Positions 34,843-43,586 of a stretch of DNA of 64,000 bases are shown here, in pieces. The stretch is from Bacteroidaceae bacterium. Its GTDB lineage: Bacteria; Bacteroidota; Bacteroidia; Bacteroidales; Bacteroidaceae. A program made the position numbers and the translations under genes. The stretch's first letter is position 1. The number at the start of each line of letters is the position of its first letter. The notes under the pieces were generated by a model. That model was not told where the DNA came from. It was given only the letters and a program-made list of their open reading frames with translations, and made no database searches. The DNA lies in assembly GCA_017522915.1 (NCBI GenBank), contig JAFWXX010000011.1:1-64000 (forward strand), given 5' to 3'.

Positions 34843-34962
34843 TATTATGGCTGCTTCACAAAGAAATGGCCGGTGGCATAAATGCTTATAGGTGTTGCTT
34901 GTGCTGCGGTTCCCAATAATTCATTCAAATATCTTTTTGCCATGACAGCATATGCTGTTTCG
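34812..34962 (+). pseudogene. Remnant of a GT4 glycosyltransferase
   Basis: The nucleotide sequence aligns with 36703-36855 inside the intact GT4 gene at 36572. Matching stretches encode FDGYYGCFTKK (intact: FDGYRGCFSKK) and NSFKYLFAMTAYAVS (intact: NPFKRVLAMTAYAVS). Two small deletions of about 4 and 2 bases and an in-frame TAA break the frame. The flanks show no recognisable coding sequence. This is a decayed fragment of a second, related glycosyltransferase gene. A 65-codon frame from 34882 covers part of it but is not a gene. Confidence 0.8.
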
Positions 34963-35090
34963 TTAACTTCGATGTCCCGCCTCATTCTGATAATGATTAA
35001 TACAGTGTACAATAATAAATGTTTGCCGCAAAAATCTTTTATTGTTTCTAATATTTGTTGTTTTTTTATGGCAGATTAATGTTTAGTTTG

Positions 35091-35098
35091 TAACTTTG
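35091..35098 (+). promoter_or_regulatory. Candidate -7 box of wecC
   Basis: TAACTTTG fits TAnnTTTG, 46 nt before the wecC ATG. No good -33 element is seen at the expected distance. Confidence 0.5.
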
Positions 35099-35144
35099 TA
35101 CATCTGTAGATATTGGTTTTAGGAATAAAAACACATAGATATAT

Positions 35145-36350
35145 ATGAAAGCATGTTTTATGGGGTTGGGTTATATTGGCCTTCCTACAGCAATAATAGC
35201 AGCCAAACATGGCATTGAGGTTGTAGGCGTCGATGTAAACCAAGCAGTTGTGGACAAGACTAATTCAGGAAATCTGCATATCGTAGAAGAGGGGCTGGAA
35301 GATCTGTTGCGTGAAGTTATAGCATCGGGCCGTTTCAAGGCATATACGCGTCCTCAGGTGTGTGATGCATATTTCATAGTTGTACCGACTCCTTTCAAGG
35401 GAGATCATGAGCCTGATATCTCGTTCGTGGAGGCTGCAACCAGAATGGTTCTTCCTCTGCTTAAGGATGGTGACCTTTTCGTTATAGAGTCAACCTCTCC
35501 TGTGGGCACTACAGAAACTGTTGCCGAACTGATTTTTACCAGTCGTCCCGAACTGAGAGGCAAGATTGGTATTGCATATTGCCCGGAGCGTGTATTGCCT
35601 GGCAATATAATTTACGAGCTTGTCAATAACGACCGTGTGATTGGCGGTATCGATGAGGCTTCTACGGAGAAGGCAAAAGAGTTCTATGCTCATTTTGTAA
35701 AGGGGCAGTTGCATACGACAAACAGCCGTACCGCTGAGATGTGCAAGCTTACTGAGAATGCTTCACGTGATGTGCAGATAGCCTTTGCCAATGAACTGTC
35801 GCTTATATGTGACAAGGCCGGGATAAATGTTTGGGAGCTTATCGAACTTGCCAACAAGCATCCGCGTGTAAATATATTGCAGCCTGGTTGTGGCGTCGGC
35901 GGTCATTGTATAGCCGTTGATCCCTATTTCATATCATCGGCCTATCCGGTAGAGTCCCGCTTGATTTCAGAAGCACGCGGTATAAACAATTACAAGGCAG
36001 AGTGGTGTGCCGAAAAGGTACGTCGTGTAATGCTCGAATTTGAGCTCAAGAATCATCGTGTTCCTGTTGTCGCTATGATGGGTCTGGCTTTCAAACCAAA
36101 TATTGATGATTTGCGCGAGTCTCCGGCCAAGTCCATAGCTTCGCGCGTCCTGCAGTCATGCAATAACTGCAAGGTAATGGTTGTGGAGCCGAATATAACG
36201 GAGCATAATGTTTTCAAGCTGACGGATTACAAGACAGCATACGAAACTGCCGATATTGTCGTTTTCTTGGTGAACCATCGTGAGTTTGCGGCATTGAATT
36301 ACCGTTCCGATGTGTTGGTGCTCGATTTTTGTGGTGTATTTAAGAAGTAA
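35145..36350 (+). CDS. wecC: UDP-N-acetyl-D-mannosamine dehydrogenase
   Basis: This 401-residue enzyme oxidises UDP-ManNAc twice to UDP-ManNAcA with NAD. It has an N-terminal Rossmann GLGYIGLPTA, IESTSPVGTT, and the catalytic cysteine C255 in GCGVGGHCIAVDPYF, with a C-terminal domain ending DVLVLDFCGVFKK. Length is normal. The partner UDP-GlcNAc 2-epimerase gene that should supply its substrate lies immediately downstream but is reduced to a fragment, so the epimerase must come from elsewhere or the pathway is inactive. Confidence 0.93.
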   Translation: MKACFMGLGYIGLPTAIIAAKHGIEVVGVDVNQAVVDKTNSGNLHIVEEGLEDLLREVIASGRFKAYTRPQVCDAYFIVVPTPFKGDHEPDISFVEAATRMVLPLLKDGDLFVIESTSPVGTTETVAELIFTSRPELRGKIGIAYCPERVLPGNIIYELVNNDRVIGGIDEASTEKAKEFYAHFVKGQLHTTNSRTAEMCKLTENASRDVQIAFANELSLICDKAGINVWELIELANKHPRVNILQPGCGVGGHCIAVDPYFISSAYPVESRLISEARGINNYKAEWCAEKVRRVMLEFELKNHRVPVVAMMGLAFKPNIDDLRESPAKSIASRVLQSCNNCKVMVVEPNITEHNVFKLTDYKTAYETADIVVFLVNHREFAALNYRSDVLVLDFCGVFKK

Positions 36351-36355
36351 ATGGC

Positions 36356-36568
36356 ATGAAGATGCTTCTGTTAGTGCTCGGTACGCATCCTAAGGCTTTG
36401 GCTGCCGGTACGGTCAAACTCGTAGGCTCTGATTATAATCTGATGGTCGGTGAGGTTTCGATGTTGCTCGAAGATTCGTCCTATCACGACGGCATGAGCA
36501 AGGCTCTCAATCCGTACGGCAAAGGAAAGGCTTGCTCACGTATTGTAGATTATATAAAAACCATATAA
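36356..36568 (+). pseudogene. wecB: Internally deleted UDP-GlcNAc 2-epimerase
   Basis: The 70-codon frame joins the start of WecB (LLLVLGTHPKALA, family pattern GTRPEAIK) directly to its last ~54 residues (AGTVKLVGSDYNLMVGEVS...NPYGKGKACSRIV). WecB proteins are usually about 370-380 residues, so around 300 codons are missing at a junction near 36404, without loss of frame. The active-site and most UDP-binding residues are gone. It sits 5 nt after wecC, the usual wecC/wecB pair, and 3 nt before the next glycosyltransferase. A functional mini-protein is unlikely. Confidence 0.85.
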
Positions 36569-36571
36569 CAC

Positions 36572-37759
36572 GTGAAAGTTCTCATCGTTTCATTCTATTA
36601 CGAGCCGGAATTGGGAGCGGCTCCTAGCCGTATAACAAATCTGGCCAAAGGGCTTAAGGCATCTGGAGTCGATGTTGATATACTTACCTGCCTTCCGAAT
36701 TATCCGAAAGGCAGGATATTTGACGGCTATCGTGGCTGTTTCTCAAAGAAGGAACAGATTGATGGCATAAATGTCTATAGGTATTGGACCTATGCTACAG
36801 TTTCCAAGAATCCATTCAAGCGTGTGCTTGCCATGACTGCGTATGCCGTTTCTATGTGGGCGTTTGCATTCAAGCGCAAGCTTGTGAAGAGTTACGATCG
36901 TGTGATAGTGCAGTCTCCTCCTATTCTGGTTTCTGTTTCGGCAATAACGATATTCAAGAAACTGTTCGGAAAGAAAGTCGTGCTTAATGTCTCGGATCTG
37001 TGGCCGGGTTCTGCGGTGGAATTGGGATTTGTGCGTGAGGGCAGCATTTCGTTCAAGGCTTTGAGCCGTTTCGAGAGGTATATATACAAGAATGCATATT
37101 CGGTAATGGGGCAGTCGCAAGAAATTGTGGAGCATGTCGAGGCGATGTTCCCAGGCAAGAGGACGTTCCTTTACCGTAATCTTCAACCGGTTGAATGCTG
37201 TTCGGGTTCAGCAAAACGTAAGAATGCCAAGCTGAAGCTGGTTTATGCCGGTCTTTTCGGTGTTGCACAAGGAATCCTTCAGTTGCTGAAGTCCATAGAC
37301 TTTGTAGCCCTCGGTGTCGAAATGCATCTTTACGGAGGCGGAAACCAGACTGCTGAGATAGAGGAATATATCAAGGGGGGCGACAAGAATATATGGTATC
37401 ATGGCTATGTGTCAAAGCAGGAGATGAATGAGGAACTCAAGAAGTATGACCTCTCTATAATACCGCTTGCTGCAGCAATTCACGGTGCTGTCCCTTCAAA
37501 GATTTTCGATCTTCTTCCGGCCGGAATACCGATTCTGTTCAGTGGCAATGGTGAAGGTGCCCGCATAGTCGAGGAGTGCGGCTTTGGTCTTGTTTCGGAA
37601 TTCGGTGACTATTCTGCGCTGGAAAAGAATATAAGGGCTTTTGTCGATATGTCTTCCGAGGAGTATGCTGTATATTCAGCAAACTGCTTCAACGCTTCGC
37701 TTGATTCATTCTCATTCTCGAAGCAACTGGGCCGTTTCGTCGAGTTTCTGAAGGTGTGA
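36572..37759 (+). CDS. Family 4 glycosyltransferase (WbuB-like)
   Basis: This 395-residue GT-B enzyme starts at GTG 36572. The N-terminus VSFYYEPELGAAPSRI and the following LPNYPKGRIFDGYRG resemble WbuB-type transferases that add N-acetyl-fucosamine or related amino sugars. The C-terminal half holds VYAGLFGVAQG and HGAVPSKIFDLLPAGIPILF. It is the last gene of the polysaccharide locus. A decayed relative lies at 34812-34962. Confidence 0.9.
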   Translation: MKVLIVSFYYEPELGAAPSRITNLAKGLKASGVDVDILTCLPNYPKGRIFDGYRGCFSKKEQIDGINVYRYWTYATVSKNPFKRVLAMTAYAVSMWAFAFKRKLVKSYDRVIVQSPPILVSVSAITIFKKLFGKKVVLNVSDLWPGSAVELGFVREGSISFKALSRFERYIYKNAYSVMGQSQEIVEHVEAMFPGKRTFLYRNLQPVECCSGSAKRKNAKLKLVYAGLFGVAQGILQLLKSIDFVALGVEMHLYGGGNQTAEIEEYIKGGDKNIWYHGYVSKQEMNEELKKYDLSIIPLAAAIHGAVPSKIFDLLPAGIPILFSGNGEGARIVEECGFGLVSEFGDYSALEKNIRAFVDMSSEEYAVYSANCFNASLDSFSFSKQLGRFVEFLKV

Positions 37760-37777
37760 TAATCATCTCATTTGTGC

Positions 37778-38254
37778 TTATTCCTCCAGTTCGCACCCTG
37801 TGAACATGAAATCCTTTTCTGCAACATCCTTCGGGAATGTGTAGTATGTCATTTCTGCGCTTGAACGTACCTCGCCGTCGTATCTAATCTCAGCTTCAAT
37901 GAATACGAACATACGTTTTGTCTCCTTCACGCGTGCGCGTACCTCTATAGTAATATCCTTGCCTGTAGGTATCGGCTTCTTGTACTTTACGTTCAAGTTT
38001 GTTGTCATTCCCGATGTCTGGAACTTGCGTGCGATAATCCAGCCGCCTATCTCGTCAAGAAGTGTGGCCTGTATTCCTCCGTGCAGGGTGTCGAGCCAGC
38101 CCTGATAGTTGTCATCGGGTGTCCATAGCGATACGATGTCGTCACCGTCTTCGTAGAACTCCATCTTAAGTCCGTAAGGGTTGCATGGAGCGCATGCGAA
38201 GCAGTTGTAGCCTTTGCCTGTAAGCGGCAGCCAGGGATTCTTTATCTTTTTCAT
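37778..38254 (-). CDS. PaaI-type hotdog thioesterase
   Basis: This 158-residue protein has the hotdog-fold core DTLHGGIQATLLDEIGGW near residues 55-72, typical of the PaaI/4HBT acyl-CoA thioesterases. The N-terminus carries NCFACAPCNPYGLKMEF, a Cys-containing version of the CFACGPxNPxGL signature. It is cytoplasmic and probably hydrolyses an acyl-CoA; the substrate is not known. It converges on the end of the polysaccharide locus (18-nt gap) and has its own promoter. Confidence 0.85.
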   Translation of the reverse strand: MKKIKNPWLPLTGKGYNCFACAPCNPYGLKMEFYEDGDDIVSLWTPDDNYQGWLDTLHGGIQATLLDEIGGWIIARKFQTSGMTTNLNVKYKKPIPTGKDITIEVRARVKETKRMFVFIEAEIRYDGEVRSSAEMTYYTFPKDVAEKDFMFTGCELEE

Positions 38255-38308
38255 ATATGTGTCTTTGTCCTAAAATATGTTTGCATATTCCGTCTTGCGG
38301 AACCCGTG

Positions 38309-38316
38309 CAAAGATA
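38309..38316 (-). promoter_or_regulatory. -7 box of the thioesterase gene
   Basis: Minus-strand TATCTTTG fits TAnnTTTG, 55 nt before the ATG at 38254. It lies within a palindrome of 7-bp arms (AAAGATA-gg-TATCTTT, 38311-38326). No -33 element at the normal distance was found. Confidence 0.5.
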
Positions 38317-38390
38317 GGTATCTTTACTTGCAATGATGCTCCTTGTTTAAAAATGTTTTTTCCATTAACGCATTTGTGTCCTTTTTTTAC

Positions 38391-38398
38391 TATTTTTG
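38391..38398 (+). promoter_or_regulatory. -7 box of the TraB/GumN gene
   Basis: TATTTTTG fits TAnnTTTG, 36 nt before the start. A TTTG at 38373-38376 is only 14 nt upstream, closer than usual. Confidence 0.5.
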
Positions 38399-38433
38399 GG
38401 GCATTATAGAAATTTAAACAGCTTCTAAACCCT

Positions 38434-39345
38434 ATGTATATGAAAAGATTCATTTTTTCCATAGCAGCGTTCCTGCTATCGGTTCTGTCGGTTGATGCTC
38501 AGTTGCTGTACCGTATCTCGTCCGAAGGCCTTGAAAAGCCGTCTTATGTTGTAGGCACATATCATCTTGCTCCTGCTTCGTTCGCCGATTCCATTCCTGG
38601 CGCAAGAGAGGCTCTTGCTGCCGTAGAACAGGTGTGTGGTGAGCTTGATATGCGTGACTTGCAGGTACCGGGCAACATGGCTAAGATGACCGATGCCATG
38701 AGATTGCCCGACGGAAAATCGCTCAAGGATATTCTCAGCGAGGCTGAGCTGAATGAACTCAATGCCTATATGAAGAGTGTGATGGGTGCCGACCTTACAA
38801 ATCCTATGGTTGAGATGCAGCTGGGCAAGATGTCGCCGGTTGCGATAATGACCCAGCTCCAGATGATGCAGTACATGAGAGTGACACCTGGATTTAACCC
38901 AATGGCTCTCATAGACAGCCATTTCCAGAATGAAGCAGTCAAAGCCGGCAAGTCGGTTATCGGCTTCGAGAGTGTCGATTTCCAGATTTCGGTTCTGTTT
39001 AAGGGAGCTACGTTGGAGAGGCAGAAGGAGCAGCTCTTCTGTATGGTAGGCAATCCGGAAAAGACACTTCAGACGGTGAAGGATATTGCGAATGCATACT
39101 TTTCTCAGGACCTTGCAAAGCTCGAAAAGGTTGCCGATGAGGATATGGATGGTGACTGCGGCAGCACTCCGGAGGAGAAAGAAGCCCTTATATATGGCCG
39201 AAATGCCGATTGGGCCGAAAAAATACCGGCAATCATAGGCGAAAAGCCGACATTGTTTGTTGTCGGTGCTCTTCATCTGCCCGGTGAACGTGGCTTGCTC
39301 GAATTATTGAAAGCCAAGGGCTATAATATAGAGGCAGTAAAGTAA
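38434..39345 (+). CDS. TraB/GumN family protein
   Basis: This 303-residue protein has a signal peptide ending SVDA before Gln (ATG 38440 is an alternative start). TraB/GumN features are SYVVGTYHLAP near residue 40 and the C-terminal FVVGALHLPGERGLLELLKAKGYNIE. The family contains predicted metal-dependent proteases related to Tiki; activity is not shown for most bacterial members. It is periplasmic or outer-membrane associated. The next gene follows after 53 nt with no terminator. Confidence 0.85.
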   Translation: MYMKRFIFSIAAFLLSVLSVDAQLLYRISSEGLEKPSYVVGTYHLAPASFADSIPGAREALAAVEQVCGELDMRDLQVPGNMAKMTDAMRLPDGKSLKDILSEAELNELNAYMKSVMGADLTNPMVEMQLGKMSPVAIMTQLQMMQYMRVTPGFNPMALIDSHFQNEAVKAGKSVIGFESVDFQISVLFKGATLERQKEQLFCMVGNPEKTLQTVKDIANAYFSQDLAKLEKVADEDMDGDCGSTPEEKEALIYGRNADWAEKIPAIIGEKPTLFVVGALHLPGERGLLELLKAKGYNIEAVK

Positions 39346-39398
39346 AGAAACATTTAAGCTTGTTATAGTTAGAGCAAGCATAACCGGTATATATTATA

Positions 39399-40610
39399 AT
39401 GAAGAGATTTTTAAGTAAGCTGCACCTATGGGTGTCTGTGCCTTTTGGATTGGTTATAATGATAACCTGCTTCACCGGTGCCATGCTGGTATTTGAGAGC
39501 GAAATCACGGCTTTGTGTTCAGGCGGAGCGTCGTCTGTTGAGCCAAAGGGCTCTCCCATGCCTGTGTGGCAGATTATAGAGCGTGTCGAGCCGACTCTTG
39601 ACAGTGGGGTCGAGGTGACCGGTGTTGTAATCCCGTTTGCTGCCGATGAAGCCTATAAGGTGAACCTTTCGAAGCCACGCCGTGCAGCTTTGTATGTCAA
39701 CCAATATACCGGGGAGGTGCAGGGCGAGTACCGTCGTCCTCCTTTCTTTGATGTGATGAGACGTCTGCACCGTTGGCTCATGGACCGCAATCCTGGCAAT
39801 GGAGCCATCTTCTGGGGCAAGGTTATTGTGGGCGCAAGTACACTGGCTTTTGTAGTCATTCTATTGACAGGACTTTTGGTATGGTGGCCACGCAACCGCA
39901 AGATGCTCAATAACCGTTTGAAGATAGTTGTCTCAAAAGGCAAGAACCGCTTTTGGTACGACTTGCATGTTGCCGGCGGCTTTTATGCCCTCCTTTTCCT
40001 GCTTGCAATGGCACTGACAGGCCTTACATGGTCATACGGCTGGTACAACAATGCTTTCTACAGCATGTTCTCCAACGAGAAGGCTGAAACCGATGTTGTA
40101 CAGCCTGTCGAGAAGCAGTATGAAGTCGGGGCTGCCACACCGCTCAGTTCTTCGGTAGGAGGTGGTGCTGTCGATGCTGTCTCTTCTGCTACAGCCCAGG
40201 TCGATGCGGTATCCGGCGCGACAGAACATGTCGCAAGGGAGAATTCTCCATATTACGGTTGGCAAGCAGCAGTAGATAATGTGCTTGGAAAGGAGAGATT
40301 CAATACAATAACAGTTTCCGCCGGCTCTATAAGCGTGGCTTTGGGCGGTTGGGGCAACCAACGTGCCTTTGACAGGTACAAGTTCGACGAGGCAACAGGC
40401 GAAATCCTGTCAGCCGATTATTATCACTCCTCGTCTCCGCGCAACATGGCTGTCGGTTGGGTACGTACGCTGCACGTGGGTACCTGGGGAGGCCTGTTGA
40501 GCAAGCTGCTCTACTTCTTTGCGGCACTCATGGGTGCATCTTTGCCTCTTACAGGTTACTATCTTTGGATAAAGCGTCTCTATGTGAAAAGGAGAAAGGC
40601 TAAGAGATAA
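39399..40610 (+). CDS. PepSY-associated transmembrane protein
   Basis: This 403-residue inner-membrane protein has helices near residues 12-35, 148-170, 195-215 and 370-392. The first half holds a PepSY_TM layout: LHLWVSVPFGLVIMITCFTGAMLVFESE, then HRWLMDRNPG and WWPRN. In Bacteroidota these proteins often accompany iron or siderophore uptake and may be ferric reductases. Here no TonB receptor is adjacent. Conserved histidines that could bind haem are seen in the helices (LHLW, LHVAGGFYAL, LHVGTWGG). An Ala/Ser/Val-rich stretch near 248-272 looks like a linker. Confidence 0.8.
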   Translation: MKRFLSKLHLWVSVPFGLVIMITCFTGAMLVFESEITALCSGGASSVEPKGSPMPVWQIIERVEPTLDSGVEVTGVVIPFAADEAYKVNLSKPRRAALYVNQYTGEVQGEYRRPPFFDVMRRLHRWLMDRNPGNGAIFWGKVIVGASTLAFVVILLTGLLVWWPRNRKMLNNRLKIVVSKGKNRFWYDLHVAGGFYALLFLLAMALTGLTWSYGWYNNAFYSMFSNEKAETDVVQPVEKQYEVGAATPLSSSVGGGAVDAVSSATAQVDAVSGATEHVARENSPYYGWQAAVDNVLGKERFNTITVSAGSISVALGGWGNQRAFDRYKFDEATGEILSADYYHSSSPRNMAVGWVRTLHVGTWGGLLSKLLYFFAALMGASLPLTGYYLWIKRLYVKRRKAKR

Positions 40611-40694
40611 TATGCAGATAATCCAGTTCTACATGTCTTGTGCGCCTCTTTTCAAACAAGATACGTTATGAAACACCGTTTTTTTTTCTTTAAA

Positions 40695-40726
40695 TTTGTT
40701 TAATTGTTCTGTTTGTCATATTTTTG
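40695..40726 (+). promoter_or_regulatory. Promoter of the four-gene secreted operon
   Basis: TTTG (40695-40698), 20 nt, TATTTTTG (40719-40726) match the Bacteroidales consensus, 56 nt before the first ATG at 40783. Confidence 0.8.
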
Positions 40727-40782
40727 TGCGAATGGCATTCCTCTCGAAAACACTATAATATTCATAATAAACACAAACAAAC

Positions 40783-42081
40783 ATGAAAAGAATCACAATT
40801 GTTGCTGCCCTTTTGGCGGTATTTACTCTTTCGGCTAATGCCCAAGAAGAGGAGCAGAAGTTCGAGTATCGCCGTAGCTCTCTTGCTACAATCATGCTGG
40901 ATACTCATGACGGTACATTGGAGGAGAAACCGGAAATCAAGAAGGTCGTTGTTGATACATACAACGCAAAACCTACTCCCGACAAGTATAACGACCACAA
41001 CATCGATACCCGTTCAATCGATATCAACAGTTTGCCTACAGCTACTGCTGATGAAATAAAGGCGGTTGACGAGAAGAAGAAGGATGCTGAGTTCGTGGCA
41101 CGTCTTATGAAGTATTTTGCAAAGGAACATGTTGCCAACAAGCTTATCGCAAAATGGTTTGAGGTGACACCTGAAAAGAATGAAGCAGGTGAGCACTATA
41201 CTATAAATCTTATTACGGAGCGTGGCCTTGCTGGCTTTACTGCCGAAGAGGTTGCTGCTGCAAAGCAGGCAAAGGGCGGTGAGAACAATCTCATCAACGG
41301 TGCGTTGGAGGATCTTGTCCCACGTACATTCATTGCAGTGACACGCTACTCCTTTACTTCGGCTGAGGAGATAATGGCAATAGTCCTCAATCCGGTCATC
41401 ATCAATAACCTTACAAGCAGCAATGTTCTTCTGCAAAAGGCTGCCGAAATTGCAATAGCAAAGTTCAAGAAGGCTTATCAGGGTTACTTTGTTACAACAA
41501 AGACATATCTCTTCCAGCTCGACTGGAATATGGAAACAACATTCCCTGCTTTCGAAAGTTATATGGGCAAGGGTGATGTTGCTGGTTTTATGAATTCTGA
41601 CGAGTTCAAGATAAAGTATGTAGGTACAACATCCAAGTTCGCTCCTGCTTGTATGACTCTCAGCTTCGACGACAAGAGTGCGGCTCTTATTGAGCGTGCG
41701 ACATTGCGTTCTACCGATGCTGTTATTGCTAAGCTGCAGAAGGAGTATGATGTATTCAAAACTCTTGCTCCAATCTATGTTGAGGGTAACGAGATTACAG
41801 CTCTTATCGGTATGAACGAGGGTGTTGAGCCCGGCGACAAGTTCGAGGTTCTTGAGCTTAGAATCGATCCTAAGACAGGCAAGATGGCAGAACCGAAGGT
41901 TGTACAGAAGATTTCTGCAATCAAGGGCAAAATCTGGGATAACCGTGCAGGTGCTGAGGCTGAGGCCGCCGAGAAGGGTGTAAAAGAGGGTGAGGAGAAT
42001 GCTGCAACTCTCGGAAAGACATACTTCAAGGGCAATGCAAAGAAGCTTATGCCTGGTATGTTCATCCGCCAAGTGAAGTAA
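40783..42081 (+). CDS. Secreted protein of unknown function, first of four
   Basis: This 432-residue protein has a signal peptide MKRITIVAALLAVFTLSANA followed by Gln. I do not recognise its family with certainty. The region around residues 330-430 (ITALIGMNEGVEPGDKFEVLE...) resembles the OB-like or beta-barrel ends found in FlgT/CsgG-associated proteins, where a value such as NEGVxxGDxF recurs. Codon use is that of a well-expressed gene. It is followed 37 nt later by a second secreted protein, so all four form one unit from the promoter at 40695. Confidence 0.6.
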   Translation: MKRITIVAALLAVFTLSANAQEEEQKFEYRRSSLATIMLDTHDGTLEEKPEIKKVVVDTYNAKPTPDKYNDHNIDTRSIDINSLPTATADEIKAVDEKKKDAEFVARLMKYFAKEHVANKLIAKWFEVTPEKNEAGEHYTINLITERGLAGFTAEEVAAAKQAKGGENNLINGALEDLVPRTFIAVTRYSFTSAEEIMAIVLNPVIINNLTSSNVLLQKAAEIAIAKFKKAYQGYFVTTKTYLFQLDWNMETTFPAFESYMGKGDVAGFMNSDEFKIKYVGTTSKFAPACMTLSFDDKSAALIERATLRSTDAVIAKLQKEYDVFKTLAPIYVEGNEITALIGMNEGVEPGDKFEVLELRIDPKTGKMAEPKVVQKISAIKGKIWDNRAGAEAEAAEKGVKEGEENAATLGKTYFKGNAKKLMPGMFIRQVK

Positions 42082-42118
42082 AACGGTAACAGTAATAAAC
42101 AATATTAAATGTGAAGTT

Positions 42119-42622
42119 ATGAAACTGCGTTTATTTATTTTCATGCTGTGTGCATGTTTCTCTTTGAGCCTTTATGCTCAGAAGAAGAAAAAAGGTGAGG
42201 AAGAAGTTCAGTACAAGTACGAGCTTGAGGCAAGCAGAGACCTTGCAAGAAGCAACAAGTACTGTATTGTAAAGGTATGGAGCTATGGCAAGAAGGAAGA
42301 CGATACAAGAAAGATGTGTATGCGTAATGCTGTCCATGGCATGATTTTCAAGGGCTATGCAGGCTCAGGTGCCGACAAGGGCCGTCGTCCTCTCTGCCCT
42401 GAGGGCTACGATGCTCATAAGGAGTATTTCGACAACTTTTTCAAAGGCGACTACATGCAGTATGTGCAGTTGACAAACAATGGTGCTATTGCTCCCGGTG
42501 ACATGATAAAGGTTGCCAAGAAGGAGTATAAGGTAGGAATGCTTGTTACTGTAAACATCGACGAACTTCGTCGTCGTTTGGAGAATGATAACATAATCAA
42601 GAAACTCGGTTCTATATTCTAA
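42119..42622 (+). CDS. Secreted protein of unknown function, second of four
   Basis: This 167-residue protein has a signal peptide ending LSLYA before Gln and a Lys-rich mature start (QKKKKGEEE). The body contains ASRDLARSNKYCIVKVWSYGKKEDD, a CMRNAVHGMIFKGYAG stretch and three cysteines. No family is recognised. It is basic at the N-terminus and probably globular. The gap to the next gene is 14 nt. Confidence 0.6.
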   Translation: MKLRLFIFMLCACFSLSLYAQKKKKGEEEVQYKYELEASRDLARSNKYCIVKVWSYGKKEDDTRKMCMRNAVHGMIFKGYAGSGADKGRRPLCPEGYDAHKEYFDNFFKGDYMQYVQLTNNGAIAPGDMIKVAKKEYKVGMLVTVNIDELRRRLENDNIIKKLGSIF

Positions 42623-42636
42623 TTATCTAAATCACT

Positions 42637-43572
42637 ATGAAAAAGATACTGTTTATAGCTATATTGGCTGTTTTGCCGTTCATGGCTTTTGCACAGCCTG
42701 CAAAGAAACCGACACTTATGGTTAACCCGTCGGTAGCATGGTTCAAGCTGAATAATCTCATCAAAGTAATGGATAACATGGGCTCTAATGAGTATGTTCC
42801 GATGTACGAAGAGGCTTTTATGAACAGCACCGATCTCAAGACTGCGATTTCAACAGTCAACGAGCTGATGAACCAGCGCGAGTTCCCATTGAAGGATATG
42901 GAAGCCGAACTTAACAAGATAAAGGCTCGTGCGGCTGAGGACCTCGCGGATAATGACGCTGCAGAGGAGAGCCTGCTCGACCAGGTTAAGAAGCGTGCAA
43001 AATGTGACATTATCCTCGAACTTACATACGAGGTTAAGGCACAGGGCATGAGAAAGTGCGTTGCAGTTACTCTCCGTGGCCTTGATGCATACACATCAAA
43101 GCAGATTGCTACATTGCAGAACCAGTCTGAGCTCAGCCTCGCATTTGACCTTGGCGTTGCTATCCAGCAGGCTATTGAAGGTGACTTCGATAATTTCTGT
43201 GACGGTCTGATGGCTCATTTCGATGATATGGCTGCAAAAGGCCGTGAGGTGGCTCTTCGCGTTCAGACTGAGTCTGGCTCTGATATAGACCTTGAAGGCG
43301 ATGAAATCGATGGTGTAAGTGTTGGCGAGTTTATCGAGAACTGGTTGGCCGACAACTGCGTTAACGGCTCTTACTCAACTCTTGACGCAACAGGCACAAT
43401 GATGGAGTTCGAGCAGGTTCGTATTCCTCTGTTCAACGACAAAGGCCGTGCTCTTGATGCACGCGGTTGGGCAAGAGGTCTTGTAAATGCAATCAAGGCT
43501 TCAGGTGACTTCGCAGGTACAAAGCTTAAGATGCGCGGTCTTGGTGAGGCTACAGTATATATCGCACGTTAA
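42637..43572 (+). CDS. DUF6175-like secreted protein, third of four
   Basis: This 311-residue protein has a signal peptide ending FMAFA before Gln. It resembles DUF6175: KPTLMVNPSVAW at the mature start, then REFPLKDMEAELNKI, DQVKKRAKCDIILELTYEV and LRGLDAYTSKQIAT. DUF6175 proteins are found in Bacteroidales near CsgG/LpoB-like genes; function is unknown. A second half (residues ~190-311) is less conserved. Family assignment is from memory of the pattern and should be taken as likely, not certain. Confidence 0.6.
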   Translation: MKKILFIAILAVLPFMAFAQPAKKPTLMVNPSVAWFKLNNLIKVMDNMGSNEYVPMYEEAFMNSTDLKTAISTVNELMNQREFPLKDMEAELNKIKARAAEDLADNDAAEESLLDQVKKRAKCDIILELTYEVKAQGMRKCVAVTLRGLDAYTSKQIATLQNQSELSLAFDLGVAIQQAIEGDFDNFCDGLMAHFDDMAAKGREVALRVQTESGSDIDLEGDEIDGVSVGEFIENWLADNCVNGSYSTLDATGTMMEFEQVRIPLFNDKGRALDARGWARGLVNAIKASGDFAGTKLKMRGLGEATVYIAR

Positions 43573-43586
43573 TAATTGATAAAGCT

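Noticed and set aside
34882..35079. 65-codon frame as a possible small gene
   Set aside because: Its first part is the glycosyltransferase remnant read after a frameshift; the rest is AT-rich non-coding sequence.
36356..36568. A genuine small functional protein
   Set aside because: Both ends match WecB ends, with the catalytic centre missing; a deletion explains it better.
19902..37759. Polysaccharide locus as a recently acquired mobile island
   Set aside because: It is AT-richer and contains gene debris, but no transposase, integrase, flanking direct repeats or tRNA at its edges were seen.
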